In this document: piece after piece, positions 16,859 to 25,036 of the stretch | How the letters are laid out: every line of letters begins with the position of its first letter | Numbering within the stretch: position 1 is the stretch's first letter | NCBI GenBank assembly: GCA_020354125.1 | Contig: CP070643.1 | Span: 4,128,113 to 4,166,645 of the forward strand | Source of the DNA: Betaproteobacteria bacterium | Lineage (GTDB): Bacteria > Pseudomonadota > Gammaproteobacteria > Burkholderiales > Eutrophovitaceae | Direction: 5' to 3' | DNA length: 38,533 bases | Program-made: the position numbers and the translations under genes | Notes under the pieces: model-generated | Told to the model about the DNA's origin: nothing | Seen by the model: the letters and a program-made list of their open reading frames with translations, nothing else | The model's database searches: none

Positions 16859-17953
16859 GTGGCGATAGTTTTTCAGCGGGCATTGCTCCGCGAATACGTG
16901 ACAACAGGTGTCGCCACCTTACTCATTCTGCTGGCGATAACGGTTACCACTCAGTTCATACGATTTCTCGGCTACGCGGCCCGCGGCAGAATCTCCACCG
17001 ATGCCGTCGTCACGTTCCTGGGTCTTGCGGGTCTGCGTTACCTGCCGATACTGCTGTCACTGGCGCTGTTCATTTCGATACTGCTCAGCCTTAGCCGGGC
17101 CTACCGCGACTCGGAGATGGTTGTCTGGTTCACCGTTGGCCAGGGTCTTTTTTCGTGGATACGGCCGACGTTGATCTATGCCTTGCCACTGGTGTTTACG
17201 GTCGGTCTGCTGAGTCTCTATCTGACTCCGTGGGCAACCGGAAAGTCAGAGGAGTACCGGCGTCTGCTTGAAAGCCGCGAAGACGTATCTGCTATTTCTC
17301 CCGGCGTGTTCAAGGAATCCAAACGCGGCGATCGGGTGTTCTTTGTCGAAAAGCTGGAGATGGACCTGTCAATCGTCGCAAATATTTTCGTCTACTCCGA
17401 AGAAGACCAGGAGACCGGGATCACAGTTGCGGCGCGCGGTTATACCGAAATGAGCCCCAACGGCGGCCGTTACCTGGTGCTGGAGAATGGGCGCCGCTAT
17501 GTGGGACCGCCGGGTACAGCGGAATACAAGATTATTGAATTTGACAAGTACGCCGTGCGACTGGAGGAGAAAGCACAGCAAACCTATCTGCCTTCGGTTC
17601 GATCACGCCCGACTCGCGAGCTCATGGCGGACCGCAACGCAGAAACCGGTGCCGAACTGGTGTGGCGTGCCGGCATGCCATTGAGTGCGCTGATGATGAG
17701 CATACTGGCGATTCCGCTCTCGTTCGTGAATCCGCGTGCCGGTCGTTCCGTTAACCTGATGTTGGCCGCGCTTTCCTACCTCATCTATAGCAACTCTCTG
17801 AGCGTCATCCAGACTTGGGTGAGCCAGGAAAAGATTTCCTTCGCTGCCGGACTGATCGGTCCGCATCTCCTGGTTTTGGTCATTGTCGCCATCATGTTCT
17901 ATCGGCGTGTAGCCGTTTCTCCGCTATTTCGAAGCCTGCGGAGGCGCGCGTGA
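16859..17953 (+). CDS. lptF: LPS export ABC transporter permease LptF
   Basis: LptF and LptG form the inner-membrane permease of the LptB2FGC complex, which extracts lipopolysaccharide and sends it to the outer membrane. The 364-residue protein has the YjgP/YjgQ layout: three transmembrane segments in the first 120 residues (LLREYVTTGVATLLILLAIT onward), a periplasmic beta-jellyroll domain in the middle (about 125-265), and three membrane segments at the end with GMPLSALMMSILAIPLSFVN. The start is GTG at 16859 without a strong ribosome site. Its stop overlaps the lptG start (GTGA), so the two are co-translated. Confidence 0.94.
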   Translation: MAIVFQRALLREYVTTGVATLLILLAITVTTQFIRFLGYAARGRISTDAVVTFLGLAGLRYLPILLSLALFISILLSLSRAYRDSEMVVWFTVGQGLFSWIRPTLIYALPLVFTVGLLSLYLTPWATGKSEEYRRLLESREDVSAISPGVFKESKRGDRVFFVEKLEMDLSIVANIFVYSEEDQETGITVAARGYTEMSPNGGRYLVLENGRRYVGPPGTAEYKIIEFDKYAVRLEEKAQQTYLPSVRSRPTRELMADRNAETGAELVWRAGMPLSALMMSILAIPLSFVNPRAGRSVNLMLAALSYLIYSNSLSVIQTWVSQEKISFAAGLIGPHLLVLVIVAIMFYRRVAVSPLFRSLRRRA

Positions 17954-19026
17954 GGACAGTACGCCGCTATGTCGCGCGTCGGGTCTTTGCCGCAACGGCA
18001 TTGATATTTACCGCGCTGCTGTTCCTGTTCGGTTTTTTCGACTTCATCCAGGAGCTGACTGATGTTGGTGGCAAGTATCGGGTAGCAGTGGCAGCGCTCT
18101 ATGTGGCTCTCAGCTTGCCGGGCCGGGCCTACGAAATACTCCCGGTTGCCGCGCTCATCGGGACCCTGTTCGCGCTGTCGCAACTGGTAGTCAACTCTGA
18201 GTACACAGTCATGCGTGTTTCGGGTATGTCGATGAACAACATGGCGGTCTCATTGGCGCGTATTGGCATTACGCTGTCGGTGTGCACGTTTCTTCTGGGT
18301 GAAGTTGTTGCGCCGATCACCGAGCAGGCGGCGCAGCGCCTGCGCTTCAAGGCGACGACTAGTGACAATGTCGTGGCGAAAGCGTTCCGCTCCGGTTTCT
18401 GGCTAAAGGACAGCAACAAATTCGTCAACGTGTCGCACATCATGCCGGAGACGGTGATTCACGAAGTCGAAATTTACGAATTCGACGACAGGTTTCGACT
18501 GCAGAGCATCAGCCACGCCATGCGTGGTGATTATCAACGCGATGATTTGTGGCTGCTCCGCGACGTCGTTCGGACGCACTTCGAGGGCACGCGTACTTCG
18601 GTCAGCCAGATTGCCGAGATCGAGTGGCGCTCGGTGCTTCGCCCTTCGATCCTCAGTGTGCTGATGGTCGTCCCCGAGCAGTTGGCGATTTGGGATCTGT
18701 ATTCATATCTGCAGCACTTGCGCGCCAACAAGCAGGAAACTATTCGCTACGAGATTGCACTGTGGCAAAAAATCATCTATCCGTTCGCCGTGCTGGTGAT
18801 GATGGTGCTGGCGTTACCGTTCGCCAATTTCGAGGTGCGTTCGGGTGGCGTTGGCGCGCGCATCGTCACCGGGATCATGCTCGGTCTCGGCTTTCACCTG
18901 GCTAATCGGTTGTTCGGTCACCTCGGTCTGCTTAACGCCTGGCCGCCATTGCTGAGCGCTTTGTTGCCGACCCTTGGATTTCTTGCCGCGGCCATTGTTC
19001 TGATGCATCAGGTCGAAAAACGCTAA
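17950..19026 (+). CDS. lptG: LPS export ABC transporter permease LptG
   Basis: The second half of the LPS export permease, 358 residues. It starts at a GTG overlapping the lptF stop; the frame is open further upstream, but homology begins at the MRTVRRYVARRVF segment. The pattern is membrane segments in the first 110 residues (including FLFGFFDFIQEL and the conserved LPVAALIGTLFALSQL), a periplasmic domain containing GFWLKDSNKFVNV, and C-terminal membrane segments with ILVMMVLALPFANF-like sequence and GLGFHLANRLFGHLG. No terminator is evident after it. Confidence 0.94.
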   Translation: MRTVRRYVARRVFAATALIFTALLFLFGFFDFIQELTDVGGKYRVAVAALYVALSLPGRAYEILPVAALIGTLFALSQLVVNSEYTVMRVSGMSMNNMAVSLARIGITLSVCTFLLGEVVAPITEQAAQRLRFKATTSDNVVAKAFRSGFWLKDSNKFVNVSHIMPETVIHEVEIYEFDDRFRLQSISHAMRGDYQRDDLWLLRDVVRTHFEGTRTSVSQIAEIEWRSVLRPSILSVLMVVPEQLAIWDLYSYLQHLRANKQETIRYEIALWQKIIYPFAVLVMMVLALPFANFEVRSGGVGARIVTGIMLGLGFHLANRLFGHLGLLNAWPPLLSALLPTLGFLAAAIVLMHQVEKR

Positions 19027-19053
19027 TAGCGGTCTAGCTTGTACCAGACTGAA

Positions 19054-19491
19054 CTAGTTGGATAATGGTGTGTCGGCGATGACGATGCGCGAACCGGCCA
19101 GGCGGTCATGCAGAAACTGACGCTGCGGATCGAGAAACGCCCACAATAAGCCGATACCACTGCCGATGCTGACTACCGCCATCATGTAGCGCAGCGCCGC
19201 TCTGCGCCACTGCAGTAACGAGCCATCGATGGCCGTCACCTTCAGCCCCCAGGCCTTCTGCGCCAGTGTCTGTCCGCTACGAACCCAGCAGAACACGAAA
19301 TAGGCGCCGGCCACGCAGAGCAAGTAAAGGTAGAAAATCCAGCGCAGCATGCCTTGCGGTGTTCTTCCCGCGAGAGCGACAAACAAGTAAGCAGCGACGA
19401 AAACGATAGCGAACAACAGCACTGCCTCGTATGCCAGTGACGCCAAACGCCTCCAGATGCCGGCCAGTTCAGGTTGCGTGAGCCGATTCAT
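19054..19491 (-). CDS. RDD family membrane protein
   Basis: A 145-residue inner-membrane protein with the RDD domain, named for Arg-Asp-Asp positions that are partly altered here. Hydrophobic segments lie at about 15-40 and 50-70, with a third around 105-120. The conserved GQTLAQKAWGLKV motif is clear, as is FLHDRLAGSRIV near the C-terminus. The function of RDD proteins is largely unknown; some take part in ion transport. It follows DUF3106, DUF3619 and a sigma factor in the same direction, an association I recall from other proteobacteria. Confidence 0.88.
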   Translation of the reverse strand: MNRLTQPELAGIWRRLASLAYEAVLLFAIVFVAAYLFVALAGRTPQGMLRWIFYLYLLCVAGAYFVFCWVRSGQTLAQKAWGLKVTAIDGSLLQWRRAALRYMMAVVSIGSGIGLLWAFLDPQRQFLHDRLAGSRIVIADTPLSN

Positions 19492-19562
19492 TTGCGCGGC
19501 TGCTGGAAACCGGCTCGACTCGGAGAGGAGTCGAACTAGTCGTGCTGATTGCCGCCACCACT

Positions 19563-20003
19563 CTAGTCGGGACGGTTGCCGTCACCGTGCTTCTGGCGCA
19601 ACTCCCGGCGTCGGTGCTCCGGCAGGTTCTGGTACTCCTCCCAGCGCTGGTGCAGTTCGCGCTGCTGCTCGGGTGAAAGCTCGCGAAGCCGACGATAACG
19701 CTCGCGAGCTTGCTCGCGTTGTTCCGGTGTCAGCTTTGCCCACTGGCGCATGCGTTCCTGCAAGCGCTGCTGCCTTTCCGGTGGCATGTCCGGATAGCGC
19801 TCGGCCATTTTCAGCCAACGCTGACGGCGTTCCGGTTCGAGCTGATCCCATTCCGGTGCAAGCGGCTGCAGTATGTCGCGTTGCTGAGCGTTTAACTCGG
19901 TCCAGGCCGGCGCCGCTTGGGCCAGCCCGATTGCCGGCATGGCCATTAAGAACAGCACTGCAGCGCCTACTGTTGCTCTTCGTGCGAAGTCGTCTTTAGC
20001 CAC
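19563..20003 (-). CDS. DUF3106 domain protein, exported
   Basis: A 146-residue protein with an N-terminal signal peptide (AAVLFLMAMPAIGLAQA) and then a run of short Leu/Gln/Arg/Glu/Trp-rich helical repeats such as LNAQQRDILQPLAPEWDQL, PPERQQRLQERM and LTPEQREQARERYRRL. This is the DUF3106 pattern, reminiscent of Spy/CpxP-like periplasmic proteins, though that link is only by look. The GTG start at 20003 lies 37 bases inside the preceding DUF3619 gene, implying coupled expression. Molecular function is unknown. Confidence 0.85.
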   Translation of the reverse strand: MAKDDFARRATVGAAVLFLMAMPAIGLAQAAPAWTELNAQQRDILQPLAPEWDQLEPERRQRWLKMAERYPDMPPERQQRLQERMRQWAKLTPEQREQARERYRRLRELSPEQQRELHQRWEEYQNLPEHRRRELRQKHGDGNRPD

Positions 20004-20338
20004 GCGTCGAATCCGGGATCAGTGTAGGCATGAAGCGGCAATTCGTCTGCCATCAGGGCTGTCTCAACGTCAAAAGGATCCTCTCTCGACGCGCTTTGCA
20101 ACAAGTAAACACTACCTGCCGCCACCAGCAGAAACAACGCCGGCAGCGCAACCTTGAACATCATTCGGTGGCTGGCGACCCAGTCAGAGAATCGAACCTG
20201 CCAGCTACGCGGCTTCGGCCGGACCTGCAGTGCACGCTGCCGTGCGACCGCCAGCCGCCCGACAATATCGCCAGGCAGCTCAGTCAGGTTCTGATCGAGC
20301 CGATCAACGATCCGCCGCGCCAGATCGTCTTGATTCAT
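19967..20338 (-). CDS. DUF3619 family protein, possible sigma-factor partner
   Basis: A 123-residue protein starting with [20 protein letters not shown], with one transmembrane helix at about 59-76 (VALPALFLLVAAGSVYLL), so a short cytoplasmic N-terminal part and a short periplasmic tail are likely. Its ATG overlaps the stop of the sigma factor gene in an ATGA junction. The size, single membrane helix and position resemble anti-sigma factors, but I see no ZAS or RskA motif, so anti-sigma activity is only inferred. The C-terminal 37 bases overlap the DUF3106 gene. Confidence 0.82.
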   Translation of the reverse strand: MNQDDLARRIVDRLDQNLTELPGDIVGRLAVARQRALQVRPKPRSWQVRFSDWVASHRMMFKVALPALFLLVAAGSVYLLQSASREDPFDVETALMADELPLHAYTDPGFDAWLKTTSHEEQQ

Positions 20339-20877
20339 GGTTCTATGCCCCGATTCTTCAGGAAAGCGGCAATGCTGTGGGTCGCCCGCGAGCAGTGGGT
20401 TTTTACACTGCCTTGGGAGCACCCCATTGCCGAGGCAGTCTCCGCTACGTCCAGTTCCTCCCAATAACGCAAAATGAATGCCTCTCGTTGACGTGCAGGC
20501 AGGCGCTGTAATGCCTCCTCAATCGCGCCGACCACTTCGTTGCTCTGCAGGCGTCGCTCCGGCTCGTCCTGCTTATTGGAATCGACCTCCAATGTATCCA
20601 TAAAATCATACTCTTCGTCATCTTCCCGGGAGCGGAACGATGAAAAGAGGGTGGTCCAGGTCGAACGGACCTTTTGGCGCCGGTAGAAGTCGCGAATGGT
20701 GTTTTGCAGGATACGTTGAAACAGCAAGGGTAATTCCTCGCTGGGGCGGTCGCGGTAGCGGTCGGTGAGCTTGAACATCGCGTCCTGGACGATGTCCAAT
20801 GCCGTGTGGTTGTCGCGGACTGCAAAAACGGCCTGCTTAAAGGCACGGCGCTCGACTCGCACAAGGAAATCACTCAA
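20335..20877 (-). CDS. RNA polymerase sigma-70-family (ECF-like) factor
   Basis: A 180-residue alternative sigma factor. Region 2 includes [18 protein letters not shown] and [20 protein letters not shown]; region 4 is [20 protein letters not shown] followed by the helix-turn-helix [20 protein letters not shown]. An acidic linker ([11 protein letters not shown]) separates them. The annotated start is TTG at 20877, but in-frame residues upstream read L-A-S-E-H-E before LSDFL, and an AAGGAG lies ten bases before the CTG at 20893-20895. Relatives I recall begin MAS..ELSDFL, so CTG may be the true start, adding six residues. It leads an overlapping set with DUF3619 and DUF3106. The target promoters are unknown. 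Confidence 0.9.
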   Translation of the reverse strand: MSDFLVRVERRAFKQAVFAVRDNHTALDIVQDAMFKLTDRYRDRPSEELPLLFQRILQNTIRDFYRRQKVRSTWTTLFSSFRSREDDEEYDFMDTLEVDSNKQDEPERRLQSNEVVGAIEEALQRLPARQREAFILRYWEELDVAETASAMGCSQGSVKTHCSRATHSIAAFLKNRGIEP

Positions 20878-21139
20878 TTCGTGTTCACTAGCCAGGGTGC
20901 TGTTTCTCCTTGCCGTGCCCGCGCCAATCGTGTTTCAGTCGAAATTGCGCCGTGTGTTCCCGGCTTGTACCGGCTGGCTATCTAGACTGGTCCACATTGT
21001 GCTGGGCTTTATGGTCAAAGCAACCCGACTTTGGTCAGAGCTGCTGCGAAAACACGTTGGCAATGCCGGATGCGTCCTCATGCTTCTGATTTTATGGCGT
21101 AATGGGTCACAGTGGCGCTACAATAACGGAGGTGAGCGC

Positions 21140-21706
21140 ATGCAAAGTGTAAACCTTACGAATCATTTCCTGATCGCCATGCCCAACATGGCCGATCCCT
21201 ATTTTGCCAAATCGCTTACCTTCATCTGTGAACACAACGAGCAGGGCGCCTTGGGTGTGGTCGTCAATCGGCCAACCGAAATGACATTGGCGACGCTGTT
21301 CGAACAGGTCGAAATTCCGCTGAAGAACGACGAATTATCGCGACTGCCAGTCTATTTTGGTGGACCGGTTCAAGTCGACCGCGGCTTTGTGCTGCACCGT
21401 CCGGTTGGCCCATGGCAATCGACGCTCGACGTCGATGGGGCGGTGGGGTTGACGACGTCGCGTGACATACTCGAGGCGATGAGCGAGGGCAACGGTCCCG
21501 ACTCGGAAGGCTTGCTGGTATCGCTCGGTTATTCCGGCTGGGCGCCGGGACAACTCGAGGAGGAGATAAGCCAGAACGCCTGGCTGACGGTTGGGGCGAA
21601 TCTATCGATCATTTTTGATATGCCGCCGGAAGCGCGTCTTGGCGGTGCTATGAGTTTGCTCGGTGTCGACCCGGCGAGTCTGTCGGAAGAAGCCGGACAT
21701 GCATGA
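21140..21706 (+). CDS. yqgE: YqgE/AlgH family protein (DUF179)
   Basis: A 188-residue cytosolic protein of the YqgE/AlgH family, whose biochemical role is not settled. The N-terminus [18 protein letters not shown] and [18 protein letters not shown] are hallmark sequences, followed by [15 protein letters not shown] and the C-terminal [11 protein letters not shown]. The frame is open upstream, but the ATG at 21140 has a perfect GGAGGTGA a few bases before it and is where homology begins. It heads the operon with ruvX, pyrR, pyrB and pyrX, an arrangement known from Pseudomonas and relatives. Its stop overlaps the ruvX start by four bases. Confidence 0.94.
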   Translation: MQSVNLTNHFLIAMPNMADPYFAKSLTFICEHNEQGALGVVVNRPTEMTLATLFEQVEIPLKNDELSRLPVYFGGPVQVDRGFVLHRPVGPWQSTLDVDGAVGLTTSRDILEAMSEGNGPDSEGLLVSLGYSGWAPGQLEEEISQNAWLTVGANLSIIFDMPPEARLGGAMSLLGVDPASLSEEAGHA

Positions 21707-22221
21707 TCACCCAGCAACTATCAGCACAAGGCACACCCTCGAAAATATTGCGTAGCATGGTTACCGGCGAGTCCACACCTCAGGCCAGCGCACAAAAGCG
21801 CGGTGCGGTGATGGCGTTCGATTTCGGTGAACGGCGCATTGGCGTCGCTGTAGGTGACCGCGAGTTGGGCATTGCGCACCCGCTCGAAACGATCGAGTAC
21901 CGGCGCGATCAGGATCCGCTGGCATCGATCGAAGTGCTGGTCAGGGAGTGGCGTCCGATCCTTTTTGTCGTTGGGCTGCCGGTCAGCACCGACGGATCGG
22001 AGCACGAACTGGCTCCGCTGGTGCGAAGCTTCTGCGAAGCGTTGACCCAACGCTTCGGCGTTGCGACCAGGTTGATCGACGAACGCTATACTTCGGCGGA
22101 AGCGGCAGAGATCCTAAGCGAGGCCGGCATTCGCGGTCGACGTCAAAAGGAATACCTTGACCAGGTCGCAGCCCAGACAATACTCGAAGACTTTTTTGCA
22201 CATGACAACGCGATTGCCTGA
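21703..22221 (+). CDS. ruvX: Holliday junction resolvase-like protein RuvX (YqgF)
   Basis: RuvX has an RNase H-like fold; it is described as a putative Holliday junction resolvase and linked to pre-16S rRNA processing. The core starts at residue 37 with [16 protein letters not shown], carrying the first catalytic Asp, and continues with [25 protein letters not shown] and [13 protein letters not shown] with the last catalytic Asp. The ATG at 21703 overlaps the yqgE stop; it gives a 36-residue N-terminal extension without conservation, so an internal ATG (21757 or 21811) is possible. The 3' end overlaps pyrR by 20 bases. Confidence 0.92.
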   Translation: MITQQLSAQGTPSKILRSMVTGESTPQASAQKRGAVMAFDFGERRIGVAVGDRELGIAHPLETIEYRRDQDPLASIEVLVREWRPILFVVGLPVSTDGSEHELAPLVRSFCEALTQRFGVATRLIDERYTSAEAAEILSEAGIRGRRQKEYLDQVAAQTILEDFFAHDNAIA

Positions 22222-22723
22222 CGTAGAGCAGTTACTGGAAGGTCTGATTCAACAAATCCGGGGCAATATCAAACCCGATACCGGAATCATCGGTATATAC
22301 ACTGGCGGTGTATGGGTCGCTGAGCGGTTGCACGCTGCGCTCGGTAATGATGTTCAGATGGGCACCATCGACATCGCTTTCTACCGCGATGATTATGACC
22401 GGCGCGGTTTGCAGGGCAGTGTCAAACCCTCGGACATTCCCTTCGACGTCAACGATCGTGACATCGTTCTTGTCGATGACGTCTTATATACCGGGCGGAC
22501 GATTCGCGCCGCAATGAACGAGTTGTTCGACTACGGGCGACCGGGCCGTGTGATGCTGGCGGCCCTGGTGGACAGGGGCGGCAGACAATTGCCGATCGAA
22601 CCACAATTCGTCGGTGCTCAGGTAACGGTTCCCGACGATCAACTTGTCTCGCTTCAGCGCGCAGACAGTGGTTCGTTGCAGTTGTCTTTGCGACCTCGAA
22701 CAGAGGATAAGCTTCAGTCGTGA
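22202..22723 (+). CDS. pyrR: Bifunctional pyr regulator/uracil phosphoribosyltransferase PyrR
   Basis: A 173-residue PyrR of the phosphoribosyltransferase fold. In Firmicutes PyrR binds pyr mRNA to control attenuation; in gammaproteobacteria its role in pyr control is less clear, and uracil phosphoribosyltransferase activity is possible. The PRPP-binding motif is [17 protein letters not shown], with the conserved [13 protein letters not shown] near the start and [14 protein letters not shown] between them. I choose the ATG at 22202, because the upstream part of the open frame lies inside ruvX and has no homology. It overlaps both ruvX (20 bases) and pyrB (4 bases). Confidence 0.93.
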   Translation: MTTRLPDVEQLLEGLIQQIRGNIKPDTGIIGIYTGGVWVAERLHAALGNDVQMGTIDIAFYRDDYDRRGLQGSVKPSDIPFDVNDRDIVLVDDVLYTGRTIRAAMNELFDYGRPGRVMLAALVDRGGRQLPIEPQFVGAQVTVPDDQLVSLQRADSGSLQLSLRPRTEDKLQS

Positions 22724-23676
22724 ATCAACACCCTCAACTCGACAGCACGGGGCGACTGACCCACTTGCTGTCCATTGAGGGGCTGCCGCGCGAAATAGTC
22801 GTCGATATTCTCGACACGGCACGCTCGTTTGTTTCGGTTGCCGAGCGCGATATCAAGAAAGTGCCGCTGTTGCGCGGCAAATCGGTATTCAATCTGTTCT
22901 TTGAACCGAGCACGCGCACGCGTACAACGTTTGAGATCGCCGCCAAGCGTTTATCCGCCGACGTAATCAACCTCAATGTTGGCGCTTCCTCCCAGAGCAA
23001 GGGCGAGACCCTGCTCGATACGGTAGCCAACCTGTCGGCAATGCACGCCGATATGTTTGTGGTGCGTCACTCGCAAAGTGGCGCGCCCAATCTGATAGCG
23101 CGGCATGTGGCGCCCAACATCCACGTCATCAATGCCGGTGACGGTCGGCATGCGCATCCGACGCAAGCGTTGCTCGATATGTTCACCATCCGCCATTACA
23201 AGAAGGAATTCCCCGGTCTTCGTGTGGCGATCGTCGGCGACATTCTTCATTCGCGTGTGGCGCGCTCGCAGATCCATGCTCTGACTACGTTAGGTGTGGC
23301 GGAAGTACGCGTGATCGCGCCGGCAACGCTGCTTCCGGCAGACGTATCCCGCCTTGGCGTTCATGTGTTTACCGATATGGTCACCGGGTTGAAAGGGGCG
23401 GACGTAGTGATCATGTTGCGCCTGCAGAACGAGCGGATGACCGGGGAACTGCTGCCCAGCGCACAGGAGTACTTCAAGAACTACGGTTTAACTTCGGAAA
23501 AACTGGCGCATGCTGATCCGCAGGCGATCGTCATGCACCCGGGGCCAATGAATCGTGGCGTGGAAATCGACTCGAGCGTCGCTGATGGGCTTCAGTCCGT
23601 CATATTGCCGCAGGTGACCTTTGGCATCGCAGTGCGCATGGCGGTGATGTCGATCCTGGCAGGTGGTCAGCCATGA
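22720..23676 (+). CDS. pyrB: Aspartate carbamoyltransferase catalytic subunit
   Basis: PyrB condenses carbamoyl phosphate with aspartate in pyrimidine synthesis. The 318-residue protein shows the carbamoyl-phosphate loop [18 protein letters not shown], the [12 protein letters not shown] loop, the [17 protein letters not shown] segment and [13 protein letters not shown]. It starts with GTG at 22720, overlapping the pyrR stop. No pyrI regulatory subunit follows; instead comes an overlapping dihydroorotase-like gene, the Pseudomonas-type arrangement in which the two proteins form a large complex. The N-terminus carries about ten extra residues before the fold, also as in the Pseudomonas type. 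Confidence 0.96.
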   Translation: MNQHPQLDSTGRLTHLLSIEGLPREIVVDILDTARSFVSVAERDIKKVPLLRGKSVFNLFFEPSTRTRTTFEIAAKRLSADVINLNVGASSQSKGETLLDTVANLSAMHADMFVVRHSQSGAPNLIARHVAPNIHVINAGDGRHAHPTQALLDMFTIRHYKKEFPGLRVAIVGDILHSRVARSQIHALTTLGVAEVRVIAPATLLPADVSRLGVHVFTDMVTGLKGADVVIMLRLQNERMTGELLPSAQEYFKNYGLTSEKLAHADPQAIVMHPGPMNRGVEIDSSVADGLQSVILPQVTFGIAVRMAVMSILAGGQP

Positions 23677-24944
23677 ACATCCATATTGCAGGCGGACGGG
23701 TTATTGATCCGGCGAGCGGGCTGGATGCGCAACAAGACGTGTACGTCAGTGGAGCTGATGTTGCGGCCATTGGTAAACCACCGTCAGGTTTTCGCGCGGA
23801 GCGCACTATCGAGGCCAGCGGCCTTATCGTTTGCCCGGGACTGGTGGATATTGCGGTGCGTCTGCGCGAGCCAGGATTGGAACATCGTGCAACGCTGGAA
23901 AGCGAGGCGGCCGCCGCTGTAGCCGGTGGTGTGACCAGCCTGGCGTGCCCACCCGACACCGACCCGCCGCTTGATGAACCGGGCTTGGTTGAAATGCTCA
24001 AGTACCGCGCCCGCAGTCTCAATCTGGTGCACGTCTATCCGATCGGTGCTTTGACGCAAGGATTGCTGGGCAGGAAGCTCACCGAGATGTCGCAGCTTGC
24101 CGATGCAGGATGTGTCGCGTTCTCGCAAGGCGACGCGCCACTACCAGATCCCCAGATGTTGCTCAGATCGCTGCAGTACGCGTCGACAGTGAACTATCCG
24201 GTCTGGCTTCGGCCGCAGGAACCGAGCCTTGCATCTGGTGGCGTTGCGCACGACGGCGAAGTAGCGACGCGTCTCGGACTGGCGGCAATTCCGACAGTGG
24301 CGGAAACCGCGGCCGTGTCGACAATACTTCTGCTGGCACGCGAAACTAGCGCGCGCGTGCACTTGTGCAGGCTATCCAGTACAGAGGGCGTGGAAATGGT
24401 GCGACAGGCAAAAGCGGATGGCCTGCGCGTCAGCTGTGATATCTCGATAAACCACCTTCATTTGACCGATGTCGACATCGGCGATTTTGAGTCGAACTGC
24501 AATCTGATCCCGCCGCTGCGCAGCCGCCGAGACCTCCAGGCGTTGCGGGCTGGTCTTGCCGATGGAACCATCGATGCGATTTGCTCTGACCACACACCGG
24601 TTGATGACGATGACAAGCAACTGCCTTTTGGCGAGGCGGCTGCGGGAGCAATCGGCCTGGAACTGCTGCTGCCGCTGACAATCAAATGGGCTGAAGAGGC
24701 CGGCGTTCCACTGGTTAAGGCGCTTGCGCGTTTGACATCGGCGCCAGCTGATCTGTTGGGTGTCGCGGGTGGTCGGCTCGAACCAGGTGCGAGTGCCGAC
24801 CTGTGTATTTTCGACCCAACGCATACCTGGCGCGTTGACCGGGAGCGGTTACGTAGTCAGGGGCACAATACGCCATTTGCTGGTCACCAACTCAAAGGCA
24901 AGGTTCTGCATACGATGGTTGGCGGCCACATCGTTTACGAATAA
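23673..24944 (+). CDS. pyrX: Dihydroorotase-like protein, probably inactive (PyrC'/PyrX type)
   Basis: A 423-residue amidohydrolase-fold protein related to type I dihydroorotase. The key metal-binding motif is broken. Where active enzymes have Asp-x-His-x-His-x-Arg, this one reads [10 protein letters not shown] from Asp59, with Ala61 and Arg63 in place of the two histidines. The later [12 protein letters not shown] retains Asp but lacks the usual DHAPH pattern. In Pseudomonas such pseudo-dihydroorotases are structural partners needed to assemble active aspartate carbamoyltransferase. The four-base overlap with pyrB fits this role. A separate active dihydroorotase should be encoded elsewhere. 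The remaining fold motifs ([30 protein letters not shown]) are present. Confidence 0.9.
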   Translation: MNIHIAGGRVIDPASGLDAQQDVYVSGADVAAIGKPPSGFRAERTIEASGLIVCPGLVDIAVRLREPGLEHRATLESEAAAAVAGGVTSLACPPDTDPPLDEPGLVEMLKYRARSLNLVHVYPIGALTQGLLGRKLTEMSQLADAGCVAFSQGDAPLPDPQMLLRSLQYASTVNYPVWLRPQEPSLASGGVAHDGEVATRLGLAAIPTVAETAAVSTILLLARETSARVHLCRLSSTEGVEMVRQAKADGLRVSCDISINHLHLTDVDIGDFESNCNLIPPLRSRRDLQALRAGLADGTIDAICSDHTPVDDDDKQLPFGEAAAGAIGLELLLPLTIKWAEEAGVPLVKALARLTSAPADLLGVAGGRLEPGASADLCIFDPTHTWRVDRERLRSQGHNTPFAGHQLKGKVLHTMVGGHIVYE

Positions 24945-24958
24945 AGGCCAGCATATCA

Positions 24959-25010
24959 GTGGCGCAGCGGTGGATTCGGCTCCAGCTGCGCCACGCATGA
25001 TCGCTTTTTT
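24959..25010 (+). terminator. Probable terminator after the pyr operon
   Basis: Inverted repeat GTGGCGCAGC (24959-24968) and GCTGCGCCAC (24985-24994) with a 16-base loop. A T6 run follows at 25005-25010. The ten-base gap before the T-run makes it less than ideal. Confidence 0.5.
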
Positions 25011-25036
25011 GTTATCTACAATGATTTTGATTGGTC

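Noticed and set aside
19515..19534. Hairpin TCGACTC / GAGTCGA between the RDD and DUF3106 genes considered as a terminator
   Set aside because: Seven-base stem with no T-run on either strand.
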